A program made the translations under genes and the position numbers. A stretch of 64,000 nucleotides of DNA from Pseudomonas guariconensis (GTDB lineage: Bacteria > Pseudomonadota > Gammaproteobacteria > Pseudomonadales > Pseudomonadaceae): the NCBI RefSeq assembly GCF_015680235.1, contig NZ_JADLJL010000002.1, positions 210,264 to 274,263 of the forward strand, written 5' to 3'. Each line of letters opens with the position of its first letter. The stretch's first letter is position 1. Below, piece after piece: positions 8,657 to 17,042 of the stretch. The notes beneath the pieces are model-generated. The model had not been told where the DNA came from. It was given only the letters and a program-made list of their open reading frames with translations, and did not search any database.

Positions 8657-9472
8657 TCAGCCTACCCGCAACCACATGGCCGAAGCATCATCGCTCATCT
8701 TGAAGCGCGGGTAGCGCATGCAGGCGGCATCGTCGTGCTCGATACGCCTGAGCAGCTGGGCGAGGGCGCCCAGGCCGTCAGCGAGCATCTGTGTCATGAA
8801 CGAGGCGGGGGTGCAGGCTTCATAGGTGTCGAACAAGGCGGCAAAACCGTCGCTCATCAGCACCAGGTCATCGCCTCGGGCGACCGGGACACGGTTGTAG
8901 CAGGTGCCAGCCTTTGCCAGCCGCGCATCCACGCCAAGCACGGCTTTCGGGCGTTCGCGGGCTACGCGTCGGTCTGCGATCACCGCAGGTGTGCGCACGC
9001 CATGGGCACCGGTGCCGGGCCCCAGGGCTACCGCCTCGGCGCGTTCGGCTTCGCGATCCGGTTCGGGCGTCAGGAAGGCAATGCCCTGGGCACTGCGGTG
9101 GAGCACGACGCAGTCGGCCAGGTGGGCACAGACCAGCTCGTTCCCTTCAAGGCCCACCGCCGCAAAGGCGGCACGGGGCAGTTCCCATCCGGCGATGGGG
9201 TCACGCTGGCGGTCGCGGGCATAGGCCAAGGCCAGGTCGTCGAACACGTGCTCGCACACAGCTTGCAAAGGGCCCGTGGCCAGGGTGAAGGCGCGCTGGG
9301 CCTGTTGGGCGAGCCAGGCCGCGCCGCCACGTTCGCCCAACAGCCCCGCAGGCCCGAGGTCGGTGGCCCCGTCGATGACCCAGGCATGGCGTTCGGCGCT
9401 GCCGATACGATCATCGTTGGGCACATCGGCCTTGCCGGCCAGGCTCAGGCTCTGAATCAAGTCCAAATGCAT
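8657..9472 (-). CDS. PP2C-like protein phosphatase
   Basis: A 271-residue protein with the layout of PP2C/SpoIIE-type metal-dependent phosphatases: an early acidic motif (NDDRIGS), the strand WVIDGATDLG, AHLADCVVLHRS, VLMSDGFAALFDTYEA and the C-terminal SDDASAMWLRV. The Asp residues in IDGATD, MSDG and SDDAS match the metal-binding positions. It is compact with no extra domain and is read toward the preceding convergent gene. The substrate is unknown. Confidence 0.75.
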   Translation of the reverse strand: MHLDLIQSLSLAGKADVPNDDRIGSAERHAWVIDGATDLGPAGLLGERGGAAWLAQQAQRAFTLATGPLQAVCEHVFDDLALAYARDRQRDPIAGWELPRAAFAAVGLEGNELVCAHLADCVVLHRSAQGIAFLTPEPDREAERAEAVALGPGTGAHGVRTPAVIADRRVARERPKAVLGVDARLAKAGTCYNRVPVARGDDLVLMSDGFAALFDTYEACTPASFMTQMLADGLGALAQLLRRIEHDDAACMRYPRFKMSDDASAMWLRVG

Positions 9473-9595
9473 GGTTCGTTAACGTCTCGTTGCAAGGGGA
9501 AGTGGTTCGACACGGACCAACGGCCCGAGGTTCGCTCGCCAGCCAAGGTCGAAGGGCTAGACTGCATCTGTCCAACATGATGGTGGAGAACTGCC

Positions 9596-10081
9596 ATGAT
9601 CGCCAAGAATACGATCTGCCTCTGGTTCGACGACGATGCGCTGGAGGCGGCGACTTTTTATGCAAACACCTTCCCCGACAGCGCCGTCGGTGCCGTGCAC
9701 CATGCGCCAGGTGACTACCCGTCAGGCAAGGCGGGCGATGTGATCACCGTGGAGTTCACCGTGGCTGGTATCCCCTGTGTCGGCCTGAATGGTGGGAAGG
9801 CCTTCACCCACAGCGAAGCCTTTTCCTTCCAGATCTGCACCGAGGACCAGGCCGAGACCGACCGTTTGTGGAGTGCCATCGTCAGCAACGGTGGCCAGGA
9901 AAGTGTCTGCGGCTGGTGCAAGGACAAGTGGGGGATTTCCTGGCAGATCTCGCCACGGGTGTTGCTCGAGGCCATGGACCATCCCGATCGGGCGGCGGCT
10001 AGGCGGGCATTCGAGGCCATGATGCAGATGGGCAAGATCGATGTTGCCAGGATCGAAGCCGCGCTCAGGGGCGCGCAATGA
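9596..10081 (+). CDS. VOC family protein (PhnB-like)
   Basis: A 161-residue protein of the PhnB-like (3-demethylubiquinone methyltransferase-type) VOC superfamily: LWFDDDALEAATFYANTFPDS at the start, FSFQICTEDQAETDRLWSAI in the middle, and the characteristic CGWCKDKWGISWQISP near the end. Most members have no assigned reaction. GGTGGAG lies 8 bases before the ATG. Confidence 0.85.
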   Translation: MIAKNTICLWFDDDALEAATFYANTFPDSAVGAVHHAPGDYPSGKAGDVITVEFTVAGIPCVGLNGGKAFTHSEAFSFQICTEDQAETDRLWSAIVSNGGQESVCGWCKDKWGISWQISPRVLLEAMDHPDRAAARRAFEAMMQMGKIDVARIEAALRGAQ

Positions 10082-10240
10082 TCGATGTCGAGCGGTGTAT
10101 TGGCACGCAAGAAATCACCTGCTCCAGTGTTTAAGGCATTTCGTCAGCCGGTCGGTAAATTGACTGAGCGCAGCCAGGGCTACCTCGCGTCGTACATGAA
10201 CACAGACTCAGCTGTGTGAAACTGACATGAGGTGAAAATC

Positions 10241-10597
10241 ATGGCTAGCAATCAAGACGACCGTAAGAACCAAGGCGGCAGCGCGCAGAACAACCCAGGC
10301 AATTTCGCCAATGACCGGGAGAAGGCGTCCGAAGCTGGCCGCAAGGGCGGCCAGGCATCGGGCGGCAACTTCGCCAACGATCCTGAACGTGCCGCCGAAG
10401 CCGGCCAGAAGGGCGGGCAAGTGTCCGGTGGCAACTTCAAGAACGACCCCGAGCGTGCCGCCGAGGCTGGCCACAAGGGCGGTCAGATGTCCGGCGGTAA
10501 CTTCAAGAACGATCCCGAACGGGCCTCCGAGGCCGGCCGCGTCGGTGGCCAGCACAGCCATGGCGGTGGTCGCAAGAGTGACGACGACAATCGCTGA
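10241..10597 (+). CDS. KGG-repeat stress protein (GsiB/YciG-like)
   Basis: A 118-residue, very hydrophilic protein built of four ~22-residue repeats of the form GGNFxNDPERAxEAGxKGGQxS, the KGG motif of general stress proteins in the GsiB/YciG group. The last repeat changes to GRVGGQHSHGG. GAGGTG is 6 bases before ATG 10241; the in-frame GTG at 10232 overlaps this site. It is followed on the same strand by Mn-catalase and hemerythrin genes, suggesting a stationary-phase or desiccation/oxidative-stress group. The molecular role is unknown. Confidence 0.85.
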   Translation: MASNQDDRKNQGGSAQNNPGNFANDREKASEAGRKGGQASGGNFANDPERAAEAGQKGGQVSGGNFKNDPERAAEAGHKGGQMSGGNFKNDPERASEAGRVGGQHSHGGGRKSDDDNR

Positions 10598-10612
10598 TCC
10601 GTGTTGAACCAC

Positions 10613-10636
10613 GCCAGGGCGCGCCCGCGCCCTGGC
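10613..10636 (+). other. GC-rich hairpin between KGG gene and catalase
   Basis: GCCAGGGCGCG pairs with CGCGCCCTGGC around a short loop in the 59-base gap. No U-tract follows, so it is more likely an mRNA-stability or attenuation element than a full terminator. Confidence 0.45.
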
Positions 10637-10656
10637 TGCCTGACGAGGGATTGCCG

Positions 10657-11532
10657 ATGTTCATGCACAACAAACGATTGCAATACACGGTGCGCGTGGC
10701 CCAGCCGAACCCAGGCCTGGCCAACCTGCTGCTCGAGCAGTTCGGGGGGCCGCAGGGCGAGCTTGCCGCTGCCATGCGCTACTTCACCCAGGCTGTCAGC
10801 GAAGACGACCCAGGACGCAAGGACATGCTGTTCGACATCGCCACCGAAGAACTGAGCCACCTGGAAGTGATCGGTTCGATCGTGGTGATGCTCAACAAGG
10901 GGGCCAAGGGGCGCCTGGCCGAGGGCACCGAGGAGGAGGGCGAACTGTACCGCTCGCTGACAGGCGCTGGCAATGACTCCCACATCACCAGCCTGTTGTA
11001 TGGTGCTGGCGCCCCCCTGGTCAATTCCGCAGGTGTGCCGTGGAGTGCGGCCTACATCGACACCATTGGCGAACCGACTGCGGATTTGCGCTCGAATATC
11101 GCTGCCGAGGCACGTGCCAAGATCGTGTATGAGCGCCTGATCAACCTGACCGACGACCCTGGCATCAAGGATGCGCTGGGCTTTTTGATGAGCCGCGAGA
11201 TCGCCCACCAGCGTTCGTTCGAAAAGGCTCTGCATGCCATTCAGCCCAACTTCCCGCAAGGCAAACTGCCTGGGGACCCTGCCTTCAACAGGACCTTCTT
11301 CAATCTCTCCCAGGGCGAAGAGGTGCGGGGCGCCTGGAACGAAGGCCAGGACTGGGTCTATGTCGACCAGCCTGAACCGGCGGTCGATGGTGGAGATGGC
11401 AGTGCCTCTGTGCAGCTTGACGAAGGGTCGGCGGCGGCACTGGAGGCGCTCAAGGCCAGGACCGCCTCTGATCCTGCTGCCCAGCCGCTGACTGCAGCGG
11501 AGCTTGGACGGGTCAATGGCGACGATGACTAG
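10657..11532 (+). CDS. manganese catalase
   Basis: A 291-residue non-heme dimanganese catalase that breaks down H2O2. Metal ligands of the four-helix bundle are visible: Glu35 in QGELAAAMRYF, Glu65 and His68 in EELSHLE, a Glu in NIAAEARAKI and a His in SREIAHQRSFE. The C-terminal ~60 residues are a variable acidic/Ala tail. ATG 10657 is preferred, 8 bases after GAGG; TTG 10651 is closer to that site. It is placed between a KGG stress protein and a hemerythrin. Confidence 0.93.
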   Translation: MFMHNKRLQYTVRVAQPNPGLANLLLEQFGGPQGELAAAMRYFTQAVSEDDPGRKDMLFDIATEELSHLEVIGSIVVMLNKGAKGRLAEGTEEEGELYRSLTGAGNDSHITSLLYGAGAPLVNSAGVPWSAAYIDTIGEPTADLRSNIAAEARAKIVYERLINLTDDPGIKDALGFLMSREIAHQRSFEKALHAIQPNFPQGKLPGDPAFNRTFFNLSQGEEVRGAWNEGQDWVYVDQPEPAVDGGDGSASVQLDEGSAAALEALKARTASDPAAQPLTAAELGRVNGDDD

Positions 11533-11688
11533 CCGATTCTTTTCATCCATCGAGGCCATGTATTTGGGGCCGCAGCGTGGCCCGAAATAGCGCTGGAGCG
11601 GCCAACGGTCAAACGGATTGAACCCCGCTTCGCACGGAGGACTCCACCTAAGGCAAACCGTGTTTTCGAGCAACTGACGAGGTGCTGA

Positions 11689-12153
11689 ATGAACGCAATC
11701 GAGCTGTTGACCCATGACCACGAGACCGTGAAGAAGCTGCTGGCGGACCTGTCGGCGACCACCGAGCGTGCGGTGAAAAAGCGCAGTGAACTGCTGGCGC
11801 GCCTGGAGCAGGAACTGCAGATCCATACCACCATCGAAGAGGAGATCTTCTACCCCGCCCTCAGGAAAGTCGGCGGCAAGGAAGACGAGAAGATGTACTA
11901 CGAAGCCAAGGAAGAGCATCGCACGGTCGATTCGCTGGTGCTGCCCGACCTGCTGCAGACCCAGCCGGATACCGTGGAGTTCGCCGGCCGGGTCAAGGTT
12001 CTCAAGGAGCTGCTTGAACACCATATCGAAGAAGAGGAGGGCGAGATGTTCCCGCGGGCGCAGGAGCTGTTCGACAAAGCAGCCCTCGACGAGCTCGGCC
12101 AGGCCATGCAGGCACAGAAAAAACTGCTCAAGGGCGATCGCCGCGCTGCCTGA
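11689..12153 (+). CDS. hemerythrin HHE domain protein
   Basis: A 154-residue protein with two HHE helical pairs: LLTHDHETVKKLL, QIHTTIEEEIFYP, EEHRTVDSLV and LEHHIEEEEGEMFPRA. The His/Glu set can hold a di-iron centre binding O2 or sensing/removing oxidants. It is preceded by a 156-base gap and followed by a strong hairpin, so it is probably transcribed alone or as the end of the catalase unit. Confidence 0.92.
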   Translation: MNAIELLTHDHETVKKLLADLSATTERAVKKRSELLARLEQELQIHTTIEEEIFYPALRKVGGKEDEKMYYEAKEEHRTVDSLVLPDLLQTQPDTVEFAGRVKVLKELLEHHIEEEEGEMFPRAQELFDKAALDELGQAMQAQKKLLKGDRRAA

Positions 12154-12159
12154 CCCTTC

Positions 12160-12192
12160 ACCCACGGCTGGTATTGCCCAGCCGTGGGTTTC
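12160..12192 (+). terminator. terminator after the hemerythrin gene
   Basis: Eleven-base perfect stem CCCACGGCTGG / CCAGCCGTGGG with a 6-base loop, followed by a short T-rich run (GTTTCC). It lies between two genes on the same strand. Confidence 0.7.
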
Positions 12193-12221
12193 CTGCCGTG
12201 AACCTGCCGAGGTGACCGACC

Positions 12222-12440
12222 ATGGCCCAGCACCTGTTTCTCATCAGCTACATCCTCGATAACCAGCCTGGCACCTGTGAAATGCGCAGCGATGACGAAA
12301 CCGTCAGCCAGGAGCATGCCCGCAGCTACCTGCAAGGGCTTCATCGGACAGAGGCGTCATCATTCACCGACATCCAGGTCCAGCGTCTGGAGCATGACCA
12401 CGAGCCGGGCACCTCGCCTGCGCATTACCAGCAACCCTGA
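12222..12440 (+). CDS. small hypothetical protein
   Basis: A 72-residue protein (MAQHLFLISYILDNQPGTCEM...), hydrophilic after a short hydrophobic start, with GAGGTGA at a usable distance before the ATG. Codon use resembles neighbouring genes, and it sits in a clean slot between a terminator and a REP pair. No family recognised. Confidence 0.65.
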   Translation: MAQHLFLISYILDNQPGTCEMRSDDETVSQEHARSYLQGLHRTEASSFTDIQVQRLEHDHEPGTSPAHYQQP

Positions 12441-12467
12441 ACCCTTGCCGGGGCCGCTGTGCGGCCC

Positions 12468-12550
12468 ATCGCGGGGCAAGCCCGCTCCCACAGGCCTACC
12501 GCTGCCCGTAGGCCCGCGAAATCCCTGTAGGAGCGGGCTTGCCCCGCGAT
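12468..12550. repeat. pair of inverted REP elements
   Basis: ATCGCGGGGCAAGCCCGCTC at 12468 and TGTAGGAGCGGGCTTGCCCC at 12526, in opposite orientation, between two convergent genes. Confidence 0.85.
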
Positions 12551-12615
12551 CAAGGGCGAAGCCCTTGCCATGCGGTCGCGTTTCCAGGTCCTTTCCACAG
12601 CGCAGACGCCAAAGA

Positions 12616-13671
12616 TCACCCATCCGGCCCCAGCAGATATTCGACCAGGGTGGCCGCGCAGGCATCGATGCCTTCGTCGAGTACAATTTCGACGCCATGG
12701 GTATTTTCCGTCGGAATCGCCAGGCAGCCGGCTCGTGCCGCAATGCCGGAACTCATCACCGCGCTGGCATCGGAGGCGAAATCCACCAGCAGCGCGGCCT
12801 GAGCCTGATAGCCGGCGCGCTGGGCGGCGCGCATCAGCGCGCGGACCACCGACGGCGTGTAATAGCCTTTCTGATCGCCCGTATTGACGATCGGATCGGC
12901 GCAAAGGCGCGTGCCGTACTCCTCGAGCACCGGGCCGACTTCCAGGGCAATGACGGTATCGCCTGGCAGTCTGGATGCGGCGTACATGGCGCCGGCATTG
13001 GATTCTTCTTCCAACGTGGTGCACACGAACCAGACGTCCTGCGCCAATTCATCGCGTCGCCTGCGCAACAGACGGGCCGCGGCGATGGCCGCCACCAGCG
13101 GCGCACGGTCGTCGAGAAAATGCGCGGCCACGGCATCGGGCAAGCGATACGGCTGGCGCCAGTGACGGCTGAGCACGACCCGGGTCCCCGGCCGCACCCC
13201 AAGGCGCGCAAGGTCGTCAGGCGAGCTGCGTGTCACCACATGCACGTCCTGCCAGTGCACCGCGCCTGAAGTCACATGCTGACCGACGGCCGAGCCGCTG
13301 CTGGCATGCATCGAGCCATACGACAGCACGCCCGGCAGGGTCTGGTGGTCAGCCAGGATCTCCACTGGGCAGACACCGAAGCTGATCGGCTGTGCGCCAC
13401 CGAGCGCGGTGACCTCCAACGTGCCGTCCTGCTTCACCCGCTTCACGATCATGGCGATCTCGTCCATATGCGCCATGACCCGGATGCTGTCCTGCGGCTG
13501 GCTGGGCGTTGCGGCGCGCAACAGCCCCAGTACGTTGCCTGCGCGGTCGACCTGCACCTCATCGCAGCATTCGGCCAATGCGGCCCGGCAGATCTGCCGG
13601 ACTTCGTCTTCCTGGCCGCCGGGGCCGTAGGCCAGGAGCAGAGCTTCGAGAAGTGTTCGGGTGGTTTGCAT
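12616..13671 (-). CDS. M42 family metallopeptidase
   Basis: A 351-residue protein of the M42 (glutamyl/deblocking aminopeptidase) family. Visible motifs: AHMDEIAMIVK (metal His/Asp), an Asp in HFLDDRAP, CTTLEEESNAGA where family members usually have EEVGxRGA, and IPTENTHGVEIV near the end where the last metal His is expected. The EEESN and TENTHG variants are like those of the Pseudomonas subgroup often linked to peptide osmolyte metabolism; that link is not shown here as no NAGGN genes are adjacent. Reads leftward alone. Confidence 0.85.
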   Translation of the reverse strand: MQTTRTLLEALLLAYGPGGQEDEVRQICRAALAECCDEVQVDRAGNVLGLLRAATPSQPQDSIRVMAHMDEIAMIVKRVKQDGTLEVTALGGAQPISFGVCPVEILADHQTLPGVLSYGSMHASSGSAVGQHVTSGAVHWQDVHVVTRSSPDDLARLGVRPGTRVVLSRHWRQPYRLPDAVAAHFLDDRAPLVAAIAAARLLRRRRDELAQDVWFVCTTLEEESNAGAMYAASRLPGDTVIALEVGPVLEEYGTRLCADPIVNTGDQKGYYTPSVVRALMRAAQRAGYQAQAALLVDFASDASAVMSSGIAARAGCLAIPTENTHGVEIVLDEGIDACAATLVEYLLGPDG

Positions 13672-13697
13672 CGCTCGTCATCCTGAGGCGGGACATT

Positions 13698-13722
13698 AAA
13701 AAAAGCCCGTCCGAAGACGGGC
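13698..13722 (-). terminator. intrinsic terminator with UUCG tetraloop
   Basis: Seven-base GC-rich stem (13705-13711 with 13716-13722) closed by a UUCG tetraloop, with a 7-base U-tract on the minus strand. It points leftward and ends just beyond the start of the M42 gene, so it belongs to a transcript that begins to its right. Confidence 0.8.
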
Positions 13723-13900
13723 CAAGACCTGATGTGGAGAGTCGAACCGACCCTACAGGGTTTCTGAGTGGCAAGCCGTGCGGATACTCCAGTCTGTTTT
13801 GCAACCTGGCGACGAATGGTGCCGTCGCCAGGCCAATGAACGTTCGCAATGCGCTGTTTCGAACGATAGGGCGCACTTCAACTGGAGGCCCTTGGAAAGT
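13698..13900 (-). ncRNA. candidate small RNA ending in a UUCG-loop terminator
   Basis: No coding frame is convincing in 13672-14010, but the minus strand holds three hairpins in a row: a 9-base stem (13805-13813 with 13824-13832), a short ACCCTACAGGGT palindrome (13750-13761), and GCCCGTC-TTCG-GACGGGC followed by seven T residues (13722 down to 13698). This last is a textbook intrinsic terminator reading leftward with no other leftward gene upstream of it. The 5' end is not defined; 13900 is a guess. It is not tmRNA, 6S or RNase P by inspection. Confidence 0.45.
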
Positions 13901-14010
13901 TGCGCTAACTATCTAAAAGGCTGACTTCGCTTGCGAGGCCGATTCCAGGGCATATGCCCCGGGCAATACATGGAGTACAGATCGAGGCGAGACGCCTCGC
14001 AGGAGAACAC

Positions 14011-15594
14011 ATGAAGATCACGGGAACCTTGAAATGGGCCTTGCTGGGCCTGACGTGCAGCGTGCTCAGCGCCCAGGCCGCCGAGACCAGGAAGGTCGAT
14101 GTGCTGCTGGTCGGCGGCGGTATCATGAGCTCCACCCTGGCGGTGTGGCTCAATGAACTGGAGCCTGGCTGGTCCATGGAAATGGTCGAGCGCCTGGACA
14201 AGGTCGCCGAGGAGAGCTCCAACGGCTGGAACAATGCCGGCACCGGGCATTCGGCTCTGGCCGAGTTGAACTACACGCCGGAAAAGAACGGCAAGATCGA
14301 TATCACCAAGGCCATCGACATCAACGAGTCGTTCCAGATTACCCGGCAGTTCCTCGCCTGGCAGGTCAAGCAAGGCGTGCTGAAGAACCCGCGCTCGTTC
14401 ATCAACACCACGCCGCACATGAGTTTCGTCTGGGGCGAAGACAATATCCGGTTTCTGAAGAAGCGCTACGAGGCGCTCCAGGCAAGCCCGCTGTTCAAAC
14501 CCATGCAGTATTCCGAAGACCCCGAGCAGATCCGCAAATGGGTGCCGCTGATGATGGAGGGGCGCGACCCCAACCAGAAGCTTGCGGTGACCTGGACGCC
14601 CATCGGCACCGACGTCAATTTCGGCGAGATCACCCGTCAATACGTTGGCTACCTGCAGGGCAGGCCGAACTTCGACCTGAAGCTGTCCACGGAGGTCGAA
14701 GACATTACCCGCAACGACGACGGCTCCTGGCACGTCGAGTACAAGAACCTCAAGGACGGCACCAAGGCCGCGACCGACGCCAAGTTCCTGTTCATCGGCG
14801 CGGGTGGTGCCGCGTTGCCACTGCTGCAGAAGTCCGGTATCCCTGAGGCCAAGGACTACGCAGGCTTTCCAGTCGGTGGCTCGTTCCTGGTCACCGAGAA
14901 TCCGGAGCTTGCCCAGCGCCACATGGCCAAGGCCTACGGCATTGCCGCCACCGGGGCACCGCCGATGTCGGTGCCGCACCTGGACACCCGCGTGCTCGAC
15001 GGCAAGCGCATGATCCTGTTCGGCCCGTTTGCCACCTTCTCCACACGCTTTCTCAAGGAGGGCTCGCTGCTCGACCTGTTCGCCAGCATGTCGCTGCACA
15101 ACACCTGGCCGATGGTGCGGGTGGGCGTGCGTGAGTTCGACCTGGTGCAATACCTGGTCGGCCAGCTCATGCAGTCCGACGACGACCGCTTCGAAGCGTT
15201 GCAGACGTACTTCCCGCACGCCAAGAAGGAAGACTGGCGCCTCTGGCAAGCAGGCCAGCGCGTGCAGATCATCAAGCAGGACGACGAGCTGGGTGGTGTA
15301 TTGAAGCTCGGTACCGAGGTGGTCATGGCCCAGGACGGTAGCATCGCCGGTCTGCTGGGCGCCTCGCCGGGCGCTTCGACCGCACCGCCGATCATGCTCG
15401 ACCTGCTGCACAAGGTATTCAAGGACAAAGCCGCCTCCGCGCCATGGCAAGAGAAGTTCCGGCAGATCATCCCGTCCTATGGCCTTCGCTTGAACGATCA
15501 CCCGGACAAGCTTCACGAGGAGTGGGCCTACACCAACGAGACCTTGCAGCTGGCGCCACCGACGGAGGGTGAAACCCAGGTCGCGGCGCCATAA
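14011..15594 (+). CDS. mqo: malate:quinone oxidoreductase
   Basis: A 527-residue FAD protein that oxidises malate to oxaloacetate and passes electrons to the quinone pool at the membrane. The FAD-binding start [19 protein letters not shown], the family motif [32 protein letters not shown] and [20 protein letters not shown] are present, and length is normal. An N-terminal hydrophobic stretch ([18 protein letters not shown]) resembles a signal or membrane anchor, seen in several Pseudomonas Mqo proteins. The start is ATG 14011 after AGGAG; the ATG at 13954 has no site. Monocistronic. Confidence 0.95.
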   Translation: MKITGTLKWALLGLTCSVLSAQAAETRKVDVLLVGGGIMSSTLAVWLNELEPGWSMEMVERLDKVAEESSNGWNNAGTGHSALAELNYTPEKNGKIDITKAIDINESFQITRQFLAWQVKQGVLKNPRSFINTTPHMSFVWGEDNIRFLKKRYEALQASPLFKPMQYSEDPEQIRKWVPLMMEGRDPNQKLAVTWTPIGTDVNFGEITRQYVGYLQGRPNFDLKLSTEVEDITRNDDGSWHVEYKNLKDGTKAATDAKFLFIGAGGAALPLLQKSGIPEAKDYAGFPVGGSFLVTENPELAQRHMAKAYGIAATGAPPMSVPHLDTRVLDGKRMILFGPFATFSTRFLKEGSLLDLFASMSLHNTWPMVRVGVREFDLVQYLVGQLMQSDDDRFEALQTYFPHAKKEDWRLWQAGQRVQIIKQDDELGGVLKLGTEVVMAQDGSIAGLLGASPGASTAPPIMLDLLHKVFKDKAASAPWQEKFRQIIPSYGLRLNDHPDKLHEEWAYTNETLQLAPPTEGETQVAAP

Positions 15595-15794
15595 GGCGCT
15601 CAGCTGAGGCGTTGCGGTGCGATTTCCTGACGCATGGAACAGGGATGACATCAGAGGCGCCGCAGCCAACCTCGATGGCTCGTCTAGACTTAAATTCCGG
15701 GCCCGCTTCGCAAGGGGCCCGCACCATCCATCCGACCACCGCCCCCCGGACCGGACGTCGCCGACGGTGGCCTTCTTGCAGAGGAGGGTAGGTC

Positions 15795-16841
15795 ATGGAC
15801 GAGTCGAGGCTTCATGAATTCATGGGCAAACTGGTGGGCGACATGGGCGCTGCGGCGACCCTGGCCAATGTCATCCTGGGGGACGAGCTGGGGCTGTACC
15901 GGGCCATGGCCGACAGCCAACCGGTGACGCCCGAGGTGTTGGCGCAGCGCACCGGTTGCCATCCGCGGCTGTTGCGCGAATGGCTCAGCGCCCAGGTGGC
16001 GGCGGGCTACATGGTCCACCAGGACGGCGCGTTCAGCTTGCCCGAGGAGCAGGCCATGGCCTTGGCCATCGAGGAGTCCCCGGCCTATATGGCCGGCGGT
16101 GCGGCGGTGGTGGCGTCCCTGTTCCACGACAAAGACAAGCTGGTCGCGGCCATGCGCGGCGATGGCGGCCTGGCCTGGGGCGATCACCACCCGTGCATGT
16201 TCAGCGGCACCGAGCGGTTCTTCCGCCCCGGCTACCGGACGTTCCTGGTGGCAGACTGGTTGCCGGCGCTCGAGGGCGTTACCGCTAAGCTGCAGGCAGG
16301 GGCCAAGGTGGCCGATGTCGGTTGCGGCCATGGCGCCTCGACCATCGTCATGGCCCAGGCGTTTCCCGCCTCGCAGTTCATCGGCTACGACTACCACGGG
16401 CCCTCGATCGTCATTGCCAACCAACGTGCCGAACAAGCCGGCGTAGCCAGCCAGGTGCGCTTCGAGCAGGCGTCTGCCAAGGATTACCCGGGCAAAGACC
16501 ACGACCTGGTGTGCTTCTTCGATTGCCTGCACGACATGGGCGACCCGGTGGGTGCGGCACGCCACGCCTACCAGGCGCTCAAGAATGACGGCACGGTGAT
16601 GCTGGTCGAGCCCTATGCCGAGGACTCGCTGGAGGGCAACCTCAACCCGGTGGGGCGGCTGTTCTATGCGGCGTCGACGTTCATCTGCACGCCGAACTCA
16701 CTGTCCCAGGAGGTGGGATTGGGCCTTGGGGCCCAGGCTGGGGAAGCGCGCTTGCGGGCGGTGTTCGAGGAGGCGGGGTTCAGCCGGTTCCGGCGGGCGA
16801 CGCAGACGCCGTTCAACCTGATCCTGGAGGCGCGCAAGTAG
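15795..16841 (+). CDS. class I SAM-dependent methyltransferase with N-terminal winged helix
   Basis: A 348-residue protein. The first ~90 residues look like the winged-helix dimerisation domain of this group (LGLYRAMADSQPVTPEVLAQRTGCHPRLLREWLSAQVAAGYM). The Rossmann domain follows with motif I VADVGCGHGAST, motif II FIGYDYHGPS and VCFFDCLHDMGDP. It resembles the Rv2258c-like methyltransferases, whose substrates are mostly unknown. GAGGAGG precedes the ATG. A 200-base gap separates it from mqo. Confidence 0.85.
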   Translation: MDESRLHEFMGKLVGDMGAAATLANVILGDELGLYRAMADSQPVTPEVLAQRTGCHPRLLREWLSAQVAAGYMVHQDGAFSLPEEQAMALAIEESPAYMAGGAAVVASLFHDKDKLVAAMRGDGGLAWGDHHPCMFSGTERFFRPGYRTFLVADWLPALEGVTAKLQAGAKVADVGCGHGASTIVMAQAFPASQFIGYDYHGPSIVIANQRAEQAGVASQVRFEQASAKDYPGKDHDLVCFFDCLHDMGDPVGAARHAYQALKNDGTVMLVEPYAEDSLEGNLNPVGRLFYAASTFICTPNSLSQEVGLGLGAQAGEARLRAVFEEAGFSRFRRATQTPFNLILEARK

Positions 16842-16861
16842 CAGGATCCGTGGTCGTCCTC

Positions 16862-16957
16862 TGTGGGAGCGGGCTTGTCCCGCGATTGGGGCGGGCCTGA
16901 TATCACCGGCGCTTGGCAAGGGCTTCGCCCTTGATCGCGGGACAAGCCCGCTCCCAC
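16862..16957. repeat. pair of inverted REP elements
   Basis: TGTGGGAGCGGGCTTGTCCC at 16862 and ATCGCGGGACAAGCCCGCTC at 16934, in opposite orientation, between two convergent genes. Confidence 0.85.
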
Positions 16958-17000
16958 CGGTACAGCGGGGATAACAGGATCTGCGAATAAACTGGACCTG

Positions 17001-17031
17001 AAAGCAGAAGGGGCGCCATCTGGCGCCCCTT
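17001..17031 (-). terminator. hairpin after the carboxy(nor)spermidine dehydrogenase gene
   Basis: Ten-base perfect stem AAGGGGCGCC / GGCGCCCCTT with a 4-base loop, 12 bases past the stop codon on the minus strand. The trailing CTGCTTTC is a modest U-tract. Confidence 0.65.
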
Positions 17032-17042
17032 CCGTTCGTAGC

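Noticed and set aside
13740..13765. tRNA-like T-loop (GGTTCGACTC on the minus strand)
   Set aside because: No acceptor, D or anticodon arms could be folded around it; no CCA-adjacent acceptor stem. It was left as part of the candidate small RNA.
13909..15669. 586-codon minus-strand frame opposite mqo
   Set aside because: Exact antisense of a clear Mqo; the protein has the Arg/His/Gln-rich look of a shadow.
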